Origin: Paracoccus xiamenensis
GTDB taxonomy: Bacteria; Pseudomonadota; Alphaproteobacteria; Rhodobacterales; Rhodobacteraceae
DNA length: 64,000 nucleotides
Reading direction: 5' to 3'
NCBI RefSeq assembly: GCF_011308835.1
Contig: NZ_JAAOHY010000004.1
Location: 1-64,000, forward strand
Shown here: positions 28,289-36,527 of the stretch, piece by piece
Numbering within the stretch: position 1 is the stretch's first letter
Layout: each line of letters begins with the position of its first letter
Notes under the pieces: generated by a model
Database searches by the model: none
The model's input: the letters and a program-made list of their open reading frames with translations, nothing else
What the model was told of the DNA's origin: nothing
Program-made: the position numbers and the translations under genes

Positions 28289-29343
28289 AGCAGATGCCCG
28301 GATTTTTCCGCCTTGGTCGCCAGATAGCCCTGATTGAAGCGGTTCGTGGGCAGGATCAGCGGGACACGCTCGACGACCTCGATCCCGTGGGATTGCAGCA
28401 TCGCCACCTTGCGCGGGTTGTTGGTCATCAGCCGGACCCGCTTGATGCCCATTTCGCGCAGGATCTCGGCGCCGATGCGAAAGTCGCGCTCGTCATCCTC
28501 GAAGCCCAGGCGGTGGTTGGCCTCGACGGTGTCAAATCCCTGATTTTGCAGCGCATAGGCGCGCATCTTGTTGGCCAGCCCGATGCCGCGGCCTTCCTGA
28601 TTGAGGTATAGCAGCACGCCCTCGCCCAGTTCGCCCATGGTCGCCAGCGCGGTATGCAGTTGCGGCCCGCAATCGCATTTCAGGCTGCCCAGCACGTCGC
28701 CGGTGAAGCAGGCCGAATGCAGGCGCACCAGCGGGGTGGCGTCGCGGTCCGGCTCTCCGATTTCGACCGCGTAATGTTCGATGCCGCCGTCTTCGGGGCG
28801 GAAGATATGCAGCCGCGACCGGACCGAGGATTCCAGCGGCAGGCGCGCCGCCGCGACCGGATGCAGGATGGATTCGGCGGCGAGTGTGTCCAGTACCGTT
28901 GCGGCGGGCAGGCGGGGCATGCCTTCGGGCGCGGGGACTTCGACCATCAGCATCGCCGGCAGAAGTTGCGCCGATTTCGCCAGCGCGATGGCCGCCAGAT
29001 GTGGCGCGGTATCGCCGCCGCGCAGGGTGCGGAAGGGGCCTTTCAGCGGCGACATCATGTCGGCCGATGGATCGGCCACATCGCGCAGCCAGGTCAGACC
29101 GGCATCTTTCGGGATCTCGATCCGGGCCAGATCGCCGTCATAGGCGTGGGCCTTCAGCGTCTCGGCCCGGCGGGCAGTCACCGCCAGAACGGGCGTGCCA
29201 AGCGCGCAGATAGCCGCCAGCCGGTCGGGACGCAGGGTTTCGACCGAGGCCGCGATCCAGCCGTCAATGGCCACCGCAAGCCCCATGCGCAGGTCGGCGC
29301 GGGCGCGGAAGATCTGTTCTTCAAGGGTCGGAAGCAGGCTCAT
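28285..29343 (-). CDS. ribA: GTP cyclohydrolase II (long form), riboflavin synthesis
   Basis: A 352-aa protein. The C-terminal 200 residues are a complete RibA: zinc cysteines in CFTGDVLGSLKCDCGPQL, the catalytic region LNQEGRGIGLANKMRAYALQ, and the end block LMTNNPRKVAMLQSHGIEV. It opens GTP to the first riboflavin precursor. The N-terminal 150 residues are longer than in plain RibA and do not show RibB acidic motifs, so it is not an evident RibBA fusion. Start ATG 29343. The downstream transpeptidase overlaps it. Confidence 0.93.
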   Translation of the reverse strand: MSLLPTLEEQIFRARADLRMGLAVAIDGWIAASVETLRPDRLAAICALGTPVLAVTARRAETLKAHAYDGDLARIEIPKDAGLTWLRDVADPSADMMSPLKGPFRTLRGGDTAPHLAAIALAKSAQLLPAMLMVEVPAPEGMPRLPAATVLDTLAAESILHPVAAARLPLESSVRSRLHIFRPEDGGIEHYAVEIGEPDRDATPLVRLHSACFTGDVLGSLKCDCGPQLHTALATMGELGEGVLLYLNQEGRGIGLANKMRAYALQNQGFDTVEANHRLGFEDDERDFRIGAEILREMGIKRVRLMTNNPRKVAMLQSHGIEVVERVPLILPTNRFNQGYLATKAEKSGHLL

Positions 29344-29466
29344 CTTGAAACAAACTGAAACATTTGGCCGCCCTTCGACAACAGCGCGTGAGGATTTCGC
29401 AACATCGCTGGACGCCGCGGGCGTGGGGCCTCAGCTTTGCGCCACAACGCCAAAGGAGGCAAGAGC

Positions 29467-30153
29467 ATGGCCGGACTGAAAAAGATTCTGCTGGTGGACG
29501 ATGAAGAAGACCTGCGCGAAGCCCTGGCCGAGCAACTGGTCGCAACCGAGGATTTCGACGTGTTCGAGGCCGGCACCGGCGCCGAGGCGGTCGAGCGCAG
29601 CAAGGCCGCGATCTTCGATCTTGTGGTGCTGGATGTCGGTCTGCCCGACACCGACGGGCGCGAGCTGTGCAAGCGTCTGCGCAAGCAGGGCGTCAAATGC
29701 CCCATCGTCATGCTGACCGGGCACGATACCGACGCGGACACGATCCTGGGTCTGGACAGCGGTGCCAATGATTACATCACCAAGCCGTTCAAGTTCCCGG
29801 TCCTGCTCGCCCGGCTGCGGGCGCAGCTGCGCACGCATGAACAGTCCGAGGACGCGATCTTCCAGCTTGGCCCCTATACGTTCAAGCCGGCGATGAAGAT
29901 GTTGGTCGACGAAAAGGATCGCAAGATCCGACTGACCGAAAAGGAAACCAACATCCTGAAATACCTGTATCGCGCGCAGGATGGCGTGGTCGCCCGCGAT
30001 GTGCTGCTGCACGAGGTCTGGGGCTATAATGCCGGTGTCACCACCCACACGCTGGAGACGCATATCTATCGCCTGCGCCAGAAGATCGAGCCCGATCCCT
30101 CGAACGCGCGGCTGCTGGTGACCGAAAGCGGCGGATATCGGCTGATCGCATGA
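29467..30153 (+). CDS. OmpR/PhoB-family response regulator
   Basis: A 228-aa two-domain regulator. The receiver has the acidic pair (VDDEED), the phospho-acceptor Asp56 in LVVLDVGLP, and the conserved Lys in DYITKPFKF. The C-terminal winged helix includes LTEKETNILKYLYRAQDGVV, HEVWGYNAGVTTHTLETHIYRLRQKI and ESGGYRLIA. AAAGGAGG lies before ATG 29467. No histidine kinase is adjacent, so it is an orphan here and its partner and regulon are unknown. A strong terminator follows. Confidence 0.93.
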   Translation: MAGLKKILLVDDEEDLREALAEQLVATEDFDVFEAGTGAEAVERSKAAIFDLVVLDVGLPDTDGRELCKRLRKQGVKCPIVMLTGHDTDADTILGLDSGANDYITKPFKFPVLLARLRAQLRTHEQSEDAIFQLGPYTFKPAMKMLVDEKDRKIRLTEKETNILKYLYRAQDGVVARDVLLHEVWGYNAGVTTHTLETHIYRLRQKIEPDPSNARLLVTESGGYRLIA

Positions 30154-30250
30154 TAGCGACGAATCGCAGGGAACCGGTTTCGCCGGGCGGGGTTATCCCC
30201 ACGAAGCCCAGTGGCCGGGGATGCGGCCACACCCTCCCTGTCTCGACTGG

Positions 30251-30279
30251 CCCCGGCGGAATGCCGGGGTTTCTTTTTT
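30251..30279 (+). terminator. Rho-independent terminator of the response regulator
   Basis: CCCCGGC (30251-30257) pairs with GCCGGGG (30263-30269) across a 5-base loop and is followed by TTTCTTTTTT. It lies about 100 bases after the stop codon and immediately before the 3' end of the convergent exporter gene. Confidence 0.85.
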
Positions 30280-30285
30280 CTCGGC

Positions 30286-30927
30286 TCAGGCCCGGCGCGT
30301 CAACGTTTGCGCCGCCTGTCCAAGGATCAGCATTCCCGCTGCGCCGATGATCCCGGCGGCGGTGCGGTTGATCCGCGCCAGTGCCGTGCTGCTTTTCATC
30401 ATTCCGCGCGCCTTCGCCGACAGCACAGCATAGGGCGAAAGCACCGCGAACAGGACCAGCACCGTCAGCAATGCCAGCAGGCTCCATTCCGTCGGATGCA
30501 CCTGTCGCAGGTCCAGCACCGCTGGCAGCAGCGCCATATAGAAGATGATCGTCTTGGGATTGCCGAGGGTCAGCGTAAAACCCGCCAGCATCGACCGCAG
30601 CCCGTCCTGCGACCGGGCGCCCTGGGCGCGGACAATGCTGGCATCGGTGGTCCAGAACTTCCATGCCAGCCAAACCAGATAGGCCCCGCCCATCAGCTTG
30701 ATGACCAGAAGCGCGCCGGCAAAGACCTGCGCCAGCGCGGCCAGTCCGGCGACTGCGACGGTCAGCCATGCGACATCGCCAAGCGCGATTCCGGCCAGGA
30801 AGAACATGGCCGGTCGCAGCCCGTTGCCAAGCGCCTGACCGACCAGTGCCGCCACGCCGGGGCCGGGAATGGCCGCCGCCACGGCAAGTGCGGCCGCATA
30901 GGAAAAAAGAGGGGTGAAACTGTCCAT
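30286..30927 (-). CDS. LysE/RhtB-family amino-acid exporter
   Basis: A 213-aa inner-membrane protein with about six hydrophobic segments. The start MDSFTPLFSYAAALAVAAAIPGPGVAALVGQALGNG carries the family's PGP motif, and GAYLVWLAWKFW and FTLTLGNPKTIIFY are typical LysE/RhtB blocks. These exporters expel amino acids or analogues; the substrate cannot be deduced. It is transcribed away from a candidate small RNA gene on the opposite strand. Confidence 0.88.
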   Translation of the reverse strand: MDSFTPLFSYAAALAVAAAIPGPGVAALVGQALGNGLRPAMFFLAGIALGDVAWLTVAVAGLAALAQVFAGALLVIKLMGGAYLVWLAWKFWTTDASIVRAQGARSQDGLRSMLAGFTLTLGNPKTIIFYMALLPAVLDLRQVHPTEWSLLALLTVLVLFAVLSPYAVLSAKARGMMKSSTALARINRTAAGIIGAAGMLILGQAAQTLTRRA

Positions 30928-30969
30928 GTGGCGACCCTGAGATCGGTGAATGGGCGCATATTATCCGAG

Positions 30970-31107
30970 AGTTGCGGGCCGGCAAGGCGCTTTGGAACTG
31001 CACTGGCAGTTGCGAGTTAATGCGGTGAAGCCCAGTGATCGGCGGATACGATCACGCAACCTACCTTGTCTCTCTTTGCCCCGGCGTTGCGCCGGGGCAT
31101 TTCTTTT
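30970..31107 (+). ncRNA. Candidate small RNA with three hairpins and a terminator
   Basis: Between two minus-strand genes the plus strand holds AACTGC-ACTG-GCAGTT (30996-31011), then GTGATCG-N7-CGATCAC (31035-31055), a C/U-rich single-stranded stretch (31060-31077), and a 9-bp terminator stem GCCCCGGCG-TTG-CGCCGGGGC (31078-31098) followed by ATTTCTTTT. The terminator T-run faces plus, although neither neighbouring gene is on that strand, so it must end some other transcript. A TATTAT box at 30959-30964 could be its -10. The 5' end is a guess. The pyrimidine stretch could pair with ribosome binding sites. Confidence 0.5.
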
Positions 31108-31117
31108 CCGGGTGGGC

Positions 31118-32434
31118 TTAGCCGATCGCCCGATCCTTCGTCTCCGTCCTGACCAGCAGCAGTGCCACCGCCGCCAGCACGAGCAGCGCCGCGAAGACGC
31201 CGATGGCGAAGCCGAAGCCCTTGGCGAAGGCGAAGGTCAGCAGCGTCGGCGCGAAGATTCCGCCCAGCCGCGCCACCGCCGAGGCCGTGCCCATGCCCGT
31301 GCCGCGCAGGTTCGTGGGATACAGTTCGGGCGTATAGGCATAAAGCGCCCCCCAGCATCCCAGCAGCGCAAAGCTCATGATCAGCAGCGAGGCCGCGACC
31401 AGTGTCGGGTTCATCGACAGCGTGAACAGGAAGCAGGCAAGCGCCGAAAGCAGCAGGAAGCCCATCAGCGTCGGCCGGCGGCCCCAGCGTTCCACGCCAT
31501 ATGCCGCCAGTGCATAGCCCGGCACCTGCGCCAGCGCCAGGATGACCAGGAAGCCGTAACCGCGCACCCAGCCCATGCCCTCATTGGCCAGCCAGCCCGG
31601 CACCCAGACAAAGACCCCGTAATAGGACAGCGAGACCAGAAACCACACCGCCAGGATGCCGACCGTGCGCTTGAAAAGCCCCGGCGCAAACATCGACTGC
31701 GGCGCGCCTTCGGGCGGGGTGACAAGGGTCAGCGGGGTGTCGGGGGGCAGGGTTGGGCTGCCATTGGCGGACAAGACGCGGTTGACGACGCGCAGCGCCT
31801 CGTCCCCGCGGCCGGATTTCAGCAGGAACATCGGCGATTCCGGCACCCACAGGCGCAGGAACACCCCGATCAGCGCAGGCAGTGCCGCGATCAGGAAGAT
31901 CCAGCGCCACGGTGCCGCGGCGCCATAGCTTGCCGCAATCCATGCCGTCAGCGCCACAACGATGGTACCCACGGCCCAGAAACCTTCCAGTATCACCAGC
32001 CAGCGGCCGCGGTTCTTCGGTGGCAGGAACTCTGCCATCAGCGCGTAATCGACGGGAAGGGTGCCGCCCACCGCTACCCCGGTCAGGAAGCGCAGGACCA
32101 GCAGCATCTCGAAGCTGGGCGCAAAGACCGAGGCGAGGCCAAAGACCGCATCCGCCGCCACCGTCAGCAGCAGGACATTGCGCCGGCCCCAGCGGTCGGC
32201 CACCCTGCCGAAGACAAAGGCGCCAACGAACATGCCCAGAAAGAACAGGGTGCCGATCTGCAGCGCTGCGGCCCGTTCCAGCCCAAAGGTCGCCGCGACC
32301 GAGGGCGCGGCAAAGCCCACCGCGATGACCTGCATGGCATCGGCGGCCCAGACCAGCCCGAATATGCCCAGCAGGCGTTTCTGAAATCTGCCGGCGCCGC
32401 CTTGCGCCAATGCCTCGTCGATGGTCATGCGCAT
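31118..32434 (-). CDS. MFS transporter of the sugar/aromatic-acid type
   Basis: A 438-aa, 12-helix major-facilitator protein. Between helices 2 and 3 is GRVADRWGRRNVLL, with the repeat GVERWGRRPTLMG in the second half. PESPMFLLKSGR and YTPELYPTNLRGTGMG are signatures of the metabolite:H+ / sugar-porter-related families. The substrate is unknown. The start is one of two ATGs (32434 or 32428); AAAGGG favours 32434. A longer open frame upstream overlaps the divergent xth promoter and was not used. Confidence 0.87.
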   Translation of the reverse strand: MRMTIDEALAQGGAGRFQKRLLGIFGLVWAADAMQVIAVGFAAPSVAATFGLERAAALQIGTLFFLGMFVGAFVFGRVADRWGRRNVLLLTVAADAVFGLASVFAPSFEMLLVLRFLTGVAVGGTLPVDYALMAEFLPPKNRGRWLVILEGFWAVGTIVVALTAWIAASYGAAAPWRWIFLIAALPALIGVFLRLWVPESPMFLLKSGRGDEALRVVNRVLSANGSPTLPPDTPLTLVTPPEGAPQSMFAPGLFKRTVGILAVWFLVSLSYYGVFVWVPGWLANEGMGWVRGYGFLVILALAQVPGYALAAYGVERWGRRPTLMGFLLLSALACFLFTLSMNPTLVAASLLIMSFALLGCWGALYAYTPELYPTNLRGTGMGTASAVARLGGIFAPTLLTFAFAKGFGFAIGVFAALLVLAAVALLLVRTETKDRAIG

Positions 32435-32558
32435 CCTGCCCTTTTCGTCGGATGCAGTCTTGTAACGGCCAAGTTGCAGCAGACAAAGGGTAATCTTGCC
32501 GCACTCGACAGTCAGGGAATGTGTCGTTACGTTTTCGGCCCTGACAGAAAGGCTGCCC

Positions 32559-33344
32559 ATGTTCACCATTGCCACCTGGAACATCAATTCGGTCCGTCTT
32601 CGCGCGGGGCTGGTCGAACGCCTGCTGCGCGAGGAAGCGCCCGACATCCTGTGCCTGCAGGAGATCAAGTCCCCCGTGGACAAGGTGCCGCTGGATGGGT
32701 TTGCGGCGCTCGGCTATCGCTACATGGTCGCGCGCGGGCAGAAGGGCTATAACGGGGTGGCGATCCTGTCGCGGCTGCCGCTGGAAGACGCGGGCGATCG
32801 CGACTATGCGGGGCTTGGCCATGCCCGGCATGTGGCCGCGCGGCTGGAAAACGGCGTTACCATTCATAACTTCTATGTGCCGGCAGGCGGCGACATTCCC
32901 GACCGCGAGGTCAATCTGAAATTCGGCCAGAAGCTGGATTTCCTGACCGAGATGCGCGACGCCTTTCATGCCGACAATCCGCAGCGCTCGATCATGGTCG
33001 GTGACCTGAACATCGCCCCGCGCGAGGATGACGTGTGGTCGCACAAGCAATTGCTGAAGATCGTCAGCCACACGCCCATCGAGGTCGAACATCTGGGCGC
33101 GGCGCAGGATGCCGGCAAATGGGTGGACATCACCCGCAAGGATATCCCCTCGGGTCTGCTGTATTCGTGGTGGTCCTATCGCGCCAAGGATTGGGACGCC
33201 GCTGACAAGGGCCGCCGTCTGGATCACATCTGGGCCACGCCCGATATCGCCAATGCCGGCCATGGCAGCCGCATCCTGCGCCCGGTGCGCGGCTGGGACC
33301 AGCCTTCGGACCATGTTCCGGTGCTGGCCAGCTTCGATCTGTAG
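32559..33344 (+). CDS. xth: Exodeoxyribonuclease III / AP endonuclease
   Basis: A 261-aa base-excision-repair nuclease of the ExoIII family. Catalytic blocks are WNINSVRLR, CLQEIKS (metal-binding Glu), GDLNIAPREDDVW (Asp/Asn), KGRRLDHIWAT (catalytic Asp) and QPSDHVPV (His). It starts at ATG 32559, where the first residues MFTIATWNIN match the family; upstream codons in the same frame are not conserved. It may lead the xth - thioredoxin-like - LON - Trm112 series on the plus strand. Confidence 0.96.
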   Translation: MFTIATWNINSVRLRAGLVERLLREEAPDILCLQEIKSPVDKVPLDGFAALGYRYMVARGQKGYNGVAILSRLPLEDAGDRDYAGLGHARHVAARLENGVTIHNFYVPAGGDIPDREVNLKFGQKLDFLTEMRDAFHADNPQRSIMVGDLNIAPREDDVWSHKQLLKIVSHTPIEVEHLGAAQDAGKWVDITRKDIPSGLLYSWWSYRAKDWDAADKGRRLDHIWATPDIANAGHGSRILRPVRGWDQPSDHVPVLASFDL

Positions 33345-33407
33345 GCGCCCCTTTCGCCGGGGCGTCTGACGCCCCATATTGGCCGCAAATCAATTTCGGA
33401 GAAGTTC

Positions 33408-34316
33408 ATGCTGATCGGAGAAAATACCGAAAGCCCGCAGGCCGGCCAGTATATCAAGGACGTGACCGAGGCGACCTTTATGGCCGAGGTGGTCGAGCGC
33501 TCGATGGAAGTGCCGGTCATCGTCGACTTCTGGGCGCCGTGGTGCGGGCCTTGCAAGACGCTTGGCCCCATGCTGGAAGCCGAGGTGGCAAAGGCCAAGG
33601 GCCGCGTCGTCATGGCCAAGGTCGATGTCGACCAGAACCAGATGATCGCCGGCCAGTTGCAGGTGCAGTCGATCCCAACCGTCTATGCCTTCTACAAGGG
33701 ACAGCCGGTCGACGCCTTTCAGGGCGCGCTGCCGCAAAGCCAGATCAAGCAGTTCGTCGACAAGCTGACGGCGCTGTCGGGCGATGACGGGGGCTTGGGC
33801 GAGGCGCTGGAAGCCGCCGAAACCATGCTGGCCGAGGGTGCATTCGATGATGCCGCCGAGACTTTCGAGGCGATCATCGGCGAAGAGGCCGAGAACGCCG
33901 AAGCATGGGGCGGGCTGATCCGCGCCCAGCAGGCGGCAGGCAAGGCCGATGACGCGGCCGAAACCTTGGCCCGTGTCCCCGCAGCCATCGCCGGGGCCGC
34001 CCCGGTCGAGGCCGCACGCGCCCAACTGGCGCTGGCGCGTCAGGCGGCAAGTGCCGGTCCGCTCGAAGAACTGCGCGCGAAGGTCGATGCCGATCCCGCC
34101 GACAGTCAGGCCCGTTTCGACTATGCCACCGCGCTGCACGCCGCCGGTCAGGTCGAGGAGGCCGTGGACCAGTTGCTGGAGGCCTTCCGCCGCGACCGCG
34201 AATGGAATGACGGCGCCGCCAAGGCGCAGCTGTTCACCATTTTCGACGCGTTGAAGCCGACCGACCCGATCGCGCAGAAGGGCCGGCGCAAGCTGTCCAG
34301 CCTGATCTACGCATGA
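33408..34316 (+). CDS. ybbN: Thioredoxin-TPR co-chaperone (CnoX/YbbN-like)
   Basis: A 302-aa protein with an N-terminal thioredoxin fold and active-site WCGPC (Cys46, Cys49), then tetratricopeptide-like helices (GALPQSQIKQF...EAAETMLAEGAFDDAAETFEAIIGE..., ending with [12 protein letters not shown]). It fits the YbbN/CnoX group that protects proteins from oxidation and hands them to chaperones; here the CxxC pair is intact. Its last four bases overlap the next gene (ATGA), so translation is coupled. Confidence 0.9.
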   Translation: MLIGENTESPQAGQYIKDVTEATFMAEVVERSMEVPVIVDFWAPWCGPCKTLGPMLEAEVAKAKGRVVMAKVDVDQNQMIAGQLQVQSIPTVYAFYKGQPVDAFQGALPQSQIKQFVDKLTALSGDDGGLGEALEAAETMLAEGAFDDAAETFEAIIGEEAENAEAWGGLIRAQQAAGKADDAAETLARVPAAIAGAAPVEAARAQLALARQAASAGPLEELRAKVDADPADSQARFDYATALHAAGQVEEAVDQLLEAFRRDREWNDGAAKAQLFTIFDALKPTDPIAQKGRRKLSSLIYA

Positions 34317-34951
34317 CGCGGCGCGGCTTCGATCTGCCGGAAACGCTGCCGCTGTTCGTGCTGCCGGGCGCGGTGCTGATGCCGCGCTCGCGCCTGCCGC
34401 TGAACATCTTCGAGCCGCGCTATCTGCAGATGGTCGATGATGTACTGCGCACGCCGCACCGGCTGATCGGCATGATCCAGCCGCTGGACGAATCCGGCAA
34501 CACGTTGGCGCATGTCGGCTCTGCCGGGCGGATCGTGGGCTTTTCCGAACAGGATGACGGGCGCTATCTGATCTCGCTCGGGCAGGTGTCACGGTTCCGG
34601 TTGACCGGGGCCGAGCAGGGCTTTGCGCCTTATCCGCAGGGCTTTGCCGACTGGTCCGATTTCGCGCCGGATCAGGACGGTGCCGAACAGGACCCGGGCT
34701 GGAATCGCGCCGGCTTTCTGGACCTGATCCGCCGCTATATGGAGGTGCATTCGCTGTCGACCGACTGGGATGCAGCGGACGGGGCCGAGGCCGAGTTGCT
34801 GATCAATTCGCTGGCGATGGCTCTGCCGCTGGAGGTTCAGGACAAGCAGGCCCTGCTGGAGGCCTCGACCCTGCCCGAACGGCGCGAATTGCTGGAAGGG
34901 CTGCTGGAATACGAACTTCGCGGCGGCGAACATGACGAGGTGATGCAATGA
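34313..34951 (+). CDS. LON-substrate-binding-domain protein
   Basis: A 212-aa stand-alone LON N-terminal domain. [34 protein letters not shown] and GMIQPLDE..., then [30 protein letters not shown], follow the family order. There is no AAA or protease domain. Its cellular role is not established; it probably binds unfolded protein, in keeping with the coupled thioredoxin-TPR gene before it. It overlaps both neighbours by four bases. Confidence 0.9.
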   Translation: MTRRGFDLPETLPLFVLPGAVLMPRSRLPLNIFEPRYLQMVDDVLRTPHRLIGMIQPLDESGNTLAHVGSAGRIVGFSEQDDGRYLISLGQVSRFRLTGAEQGFAPYPQGFADWSDFAPDQDGAEQDPGWNRAGFLDLIRRYMEVHSLSTDWDAADGAEAELLINSLAMALPLEVQDKQALLEASTLPERRELLEGLLEYELRGGEHDEVMQ

Positions 34952-35154
34952 CATCCGAAATCCCCGACCGGCCGGCGCCGGAATTTGACCGCCACATGCT
35001 GGAAGCACTGGTTTGTCCGGTGACCCACAGCGTGCTGCATTACGACGCGTCGCGGCAGGAGCTGGTGTCAAAGGCGGCGGGGCTTGCCTTTCCGATCCGC
35101 GCCGGCATCCCGATCATGCTGATCGACGAGGCCCGCCAGATCAAGGCGGACTGA
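34948..35154 (+). CDS. Trm112-family small zinc-ribbon-like protein
   Basis: A 68-aa protein ([20 protein letters not shown]...[20 protein letters not shown]) of the Trm112/YcaR family, which in other organisms activates methyltransferases. As in many alphaproteobacterial members only part of the zinc-cysteine set is present. It overlaps the LON-domain gene by four bases and ends just before a terminator. Confidence 0.9.
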   Translation: MTSEIPDRPAPEFDRHMLEALVCPVTHSVLHYDASRQELVSKAAGLAFPIRAGIPIMLIDEARQIKAD

Positions 35155-35182
35155 CCCGGCAATTCGCTGATCTGACCGAAGA

Positions 35183-35210
35183 AACCCGCCGGTCGGTCTC
35201 GGCGGGTTTT
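35183..35210 (+). terminator. Bidirectional terminator
   Basis: AACCCGCC (35183-35190) pairs with GGCGGGTT (35201-35208) with a 10-base loop, followed by TT and preceded by A-rich sequence on the other side. It separates the plus-strand Trm112 gene from the convergent UbiH-type gene and could serve both. Confidence 0.75.
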
Positions 35211-35216
35211 GCTGGC

Positions 35217-36440
35217 TTACAACGGCCGACCTGCCAGCAGGCGCGGCATCGGGTCGATGGTCAGCCCGGCCGCCTGCCGCATAAAGCGCCGCCGCAGTGT
35301 CGGCACTGCATTGACCGCCCCCATGCCAAGGCCCCGCGCCGCGCGCAGCAGCGGGTTATCGTTGGAAAACAGCCGGTTGACGCTGTCCATCCCCAGCGCC
35401 AGCGCGGTGGAATCGAACCGACGCCAACCCTGATAGCGGTCAAGCGTGGTGGCGAAACCGATATCCTCGCCCAGCCGTGCGGCTTCGACCACACATTCCG
35501 CCAGTGCTGCCACGTCGCGCAGCCCAAGGTTCAGCCCCTGTCCCGCAATCGGGTGGACGCCATGGGCCGCATCGCCGATCAGCGCCACCCGATCAGCGGT
35601 ATATTCGTTCGCCAGCGTCAGGTTCAGCGGATAGGAAAAGCGCGGTCCGGCAAGGGCGATCTGGCCGGTGATATCGCGGATATGCGGGGCCAGAACGTCA
35701 AGGAAATCGGCGTCTTCCAGCGCCGCGATGGCCTGCGCCTGACGGCGGGTCAGCGACCAGACGATAGACGAACGATCGCCGGTCAGCGGCAGCACTGCCA
35801 GCGGGCCGGTGGGCAGAAAGACCTGATGGGCGGTTCCCTCATGCGGGATCTGCTGATCCAGCGCGGCGACAAGTGCGGTCTGGCCGTAATCCCAGCCGGT
35901 CCGGGTAATGCCCGCGCGTTCGGCCACGCCCGATTTGCGCCCGTCGGCACCGACCAGCAGGCGCGCGCGCAGGGTGCGGCCATCGGACAGCGACACCGCG
36001 ATCCCGCTTGCATCGGCGGCCTGCCCGGTCACCTGGGTTTCGGGAATATGGGTCAGGCGCGTCTGCATCGCCTCTAACAGGGCGCGATACAGAAAGCGGT
36101 CTTCCAGCATCTGGCCCAGCACGCCTTCCTCGATCTCGGCGCTGTCGAAGAACAGGCCGAAATGGCCGGCCTCGCCGCTGCTGCGGGCCTGGGTCGCGGT
36201 CACCTTGCGGATCGGCTGGGCCTTCTCCGCCAGCACCTGCCAGATGCCGATACCGCGCAGCAGCCGCATGGATGCCAGCGCCAGCGCATAGGCGCGGCCG
36301 TCAAAGGCGTCGGCCGCCCGCGCCCGCGCCGGTGCGGCATCGACCACCGCCACCTGCATCCCGGCATCCGCCAGCGCCAGCCCCAGGGCCGGCCCGTTCA
36401 GCCCGCCGCCCGCGATCACCACATCGAAATCATGTTCCAT
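35217..36440 (-). CDS. UbiH/UbiF/Coq6-family FAD hydroxylase
   Basis: A 407-aa aromatic-ring monooxygenase, probably hydroxylating an intermediate of ubiquinone synthesis. The FAD motif GGGLNG is in DVVIAGGGLNGPALGLALADAG, the middle DG motif is GRTLRARLLVGADGRKSGV, and VALIGDAAHGVHPIAGQGLNLGLRDVAAL is the family's second FAD block. Which ring position it acts on cannot be told from sequence. It starts at ATG 36440, divergent from the amidase gene. Confidence 0.9.
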   Translation of the reverse strand: MEHDFDVVIAGGGLNGPALGLALADAGMQVAVVDAAPARARAADAFDGRAYALALASMRLLRGIGIWQVLAEKAQPIRKVTATQARSSGEAGHFGLFFDSAEIEEGVLGQMLEDRFLYRALLEAMQTRLTHIPETQVTGQAADASGIAVSLSDGRTLRARLLVGADGRKSGVAERAGITRTGWDYGQTALVAALDQQIPHEGTAHQVFLPTGPLAVLPLTGDRSSIVWSLTRRQAQAIAALEDADFLDVLAPHIRDITGQIALAGPRFSYPLNLTLANEYTADRVALIGDAAHGVHPIAGQGLNLGLRDVAALAECVVEAARLGEDIGFATTLDRYQGWRRFDSTALALGMDSVNRLFSNDNPLLRAARGLGMGAVNAVPTLRRRFMRQAAGLTIDPMPRLLAGRPL

Positions 36441-36527
36441 TGCGCCAGCTTATTCCTGCCCCAATCCAAGGTCCATGCGTCAAAACGGATGGACGGCGGG
36501 GGCGGTCGGGATTAGCGTCGGTGCGGC

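Noticed and set aside
31581..33377. 598-codon minus-strand frame spanning xth and part of the MFS gene
   Set aside because: It is antisense to xth, whose catalytic motifs are complete, and runs out of frame through the MFS gene.
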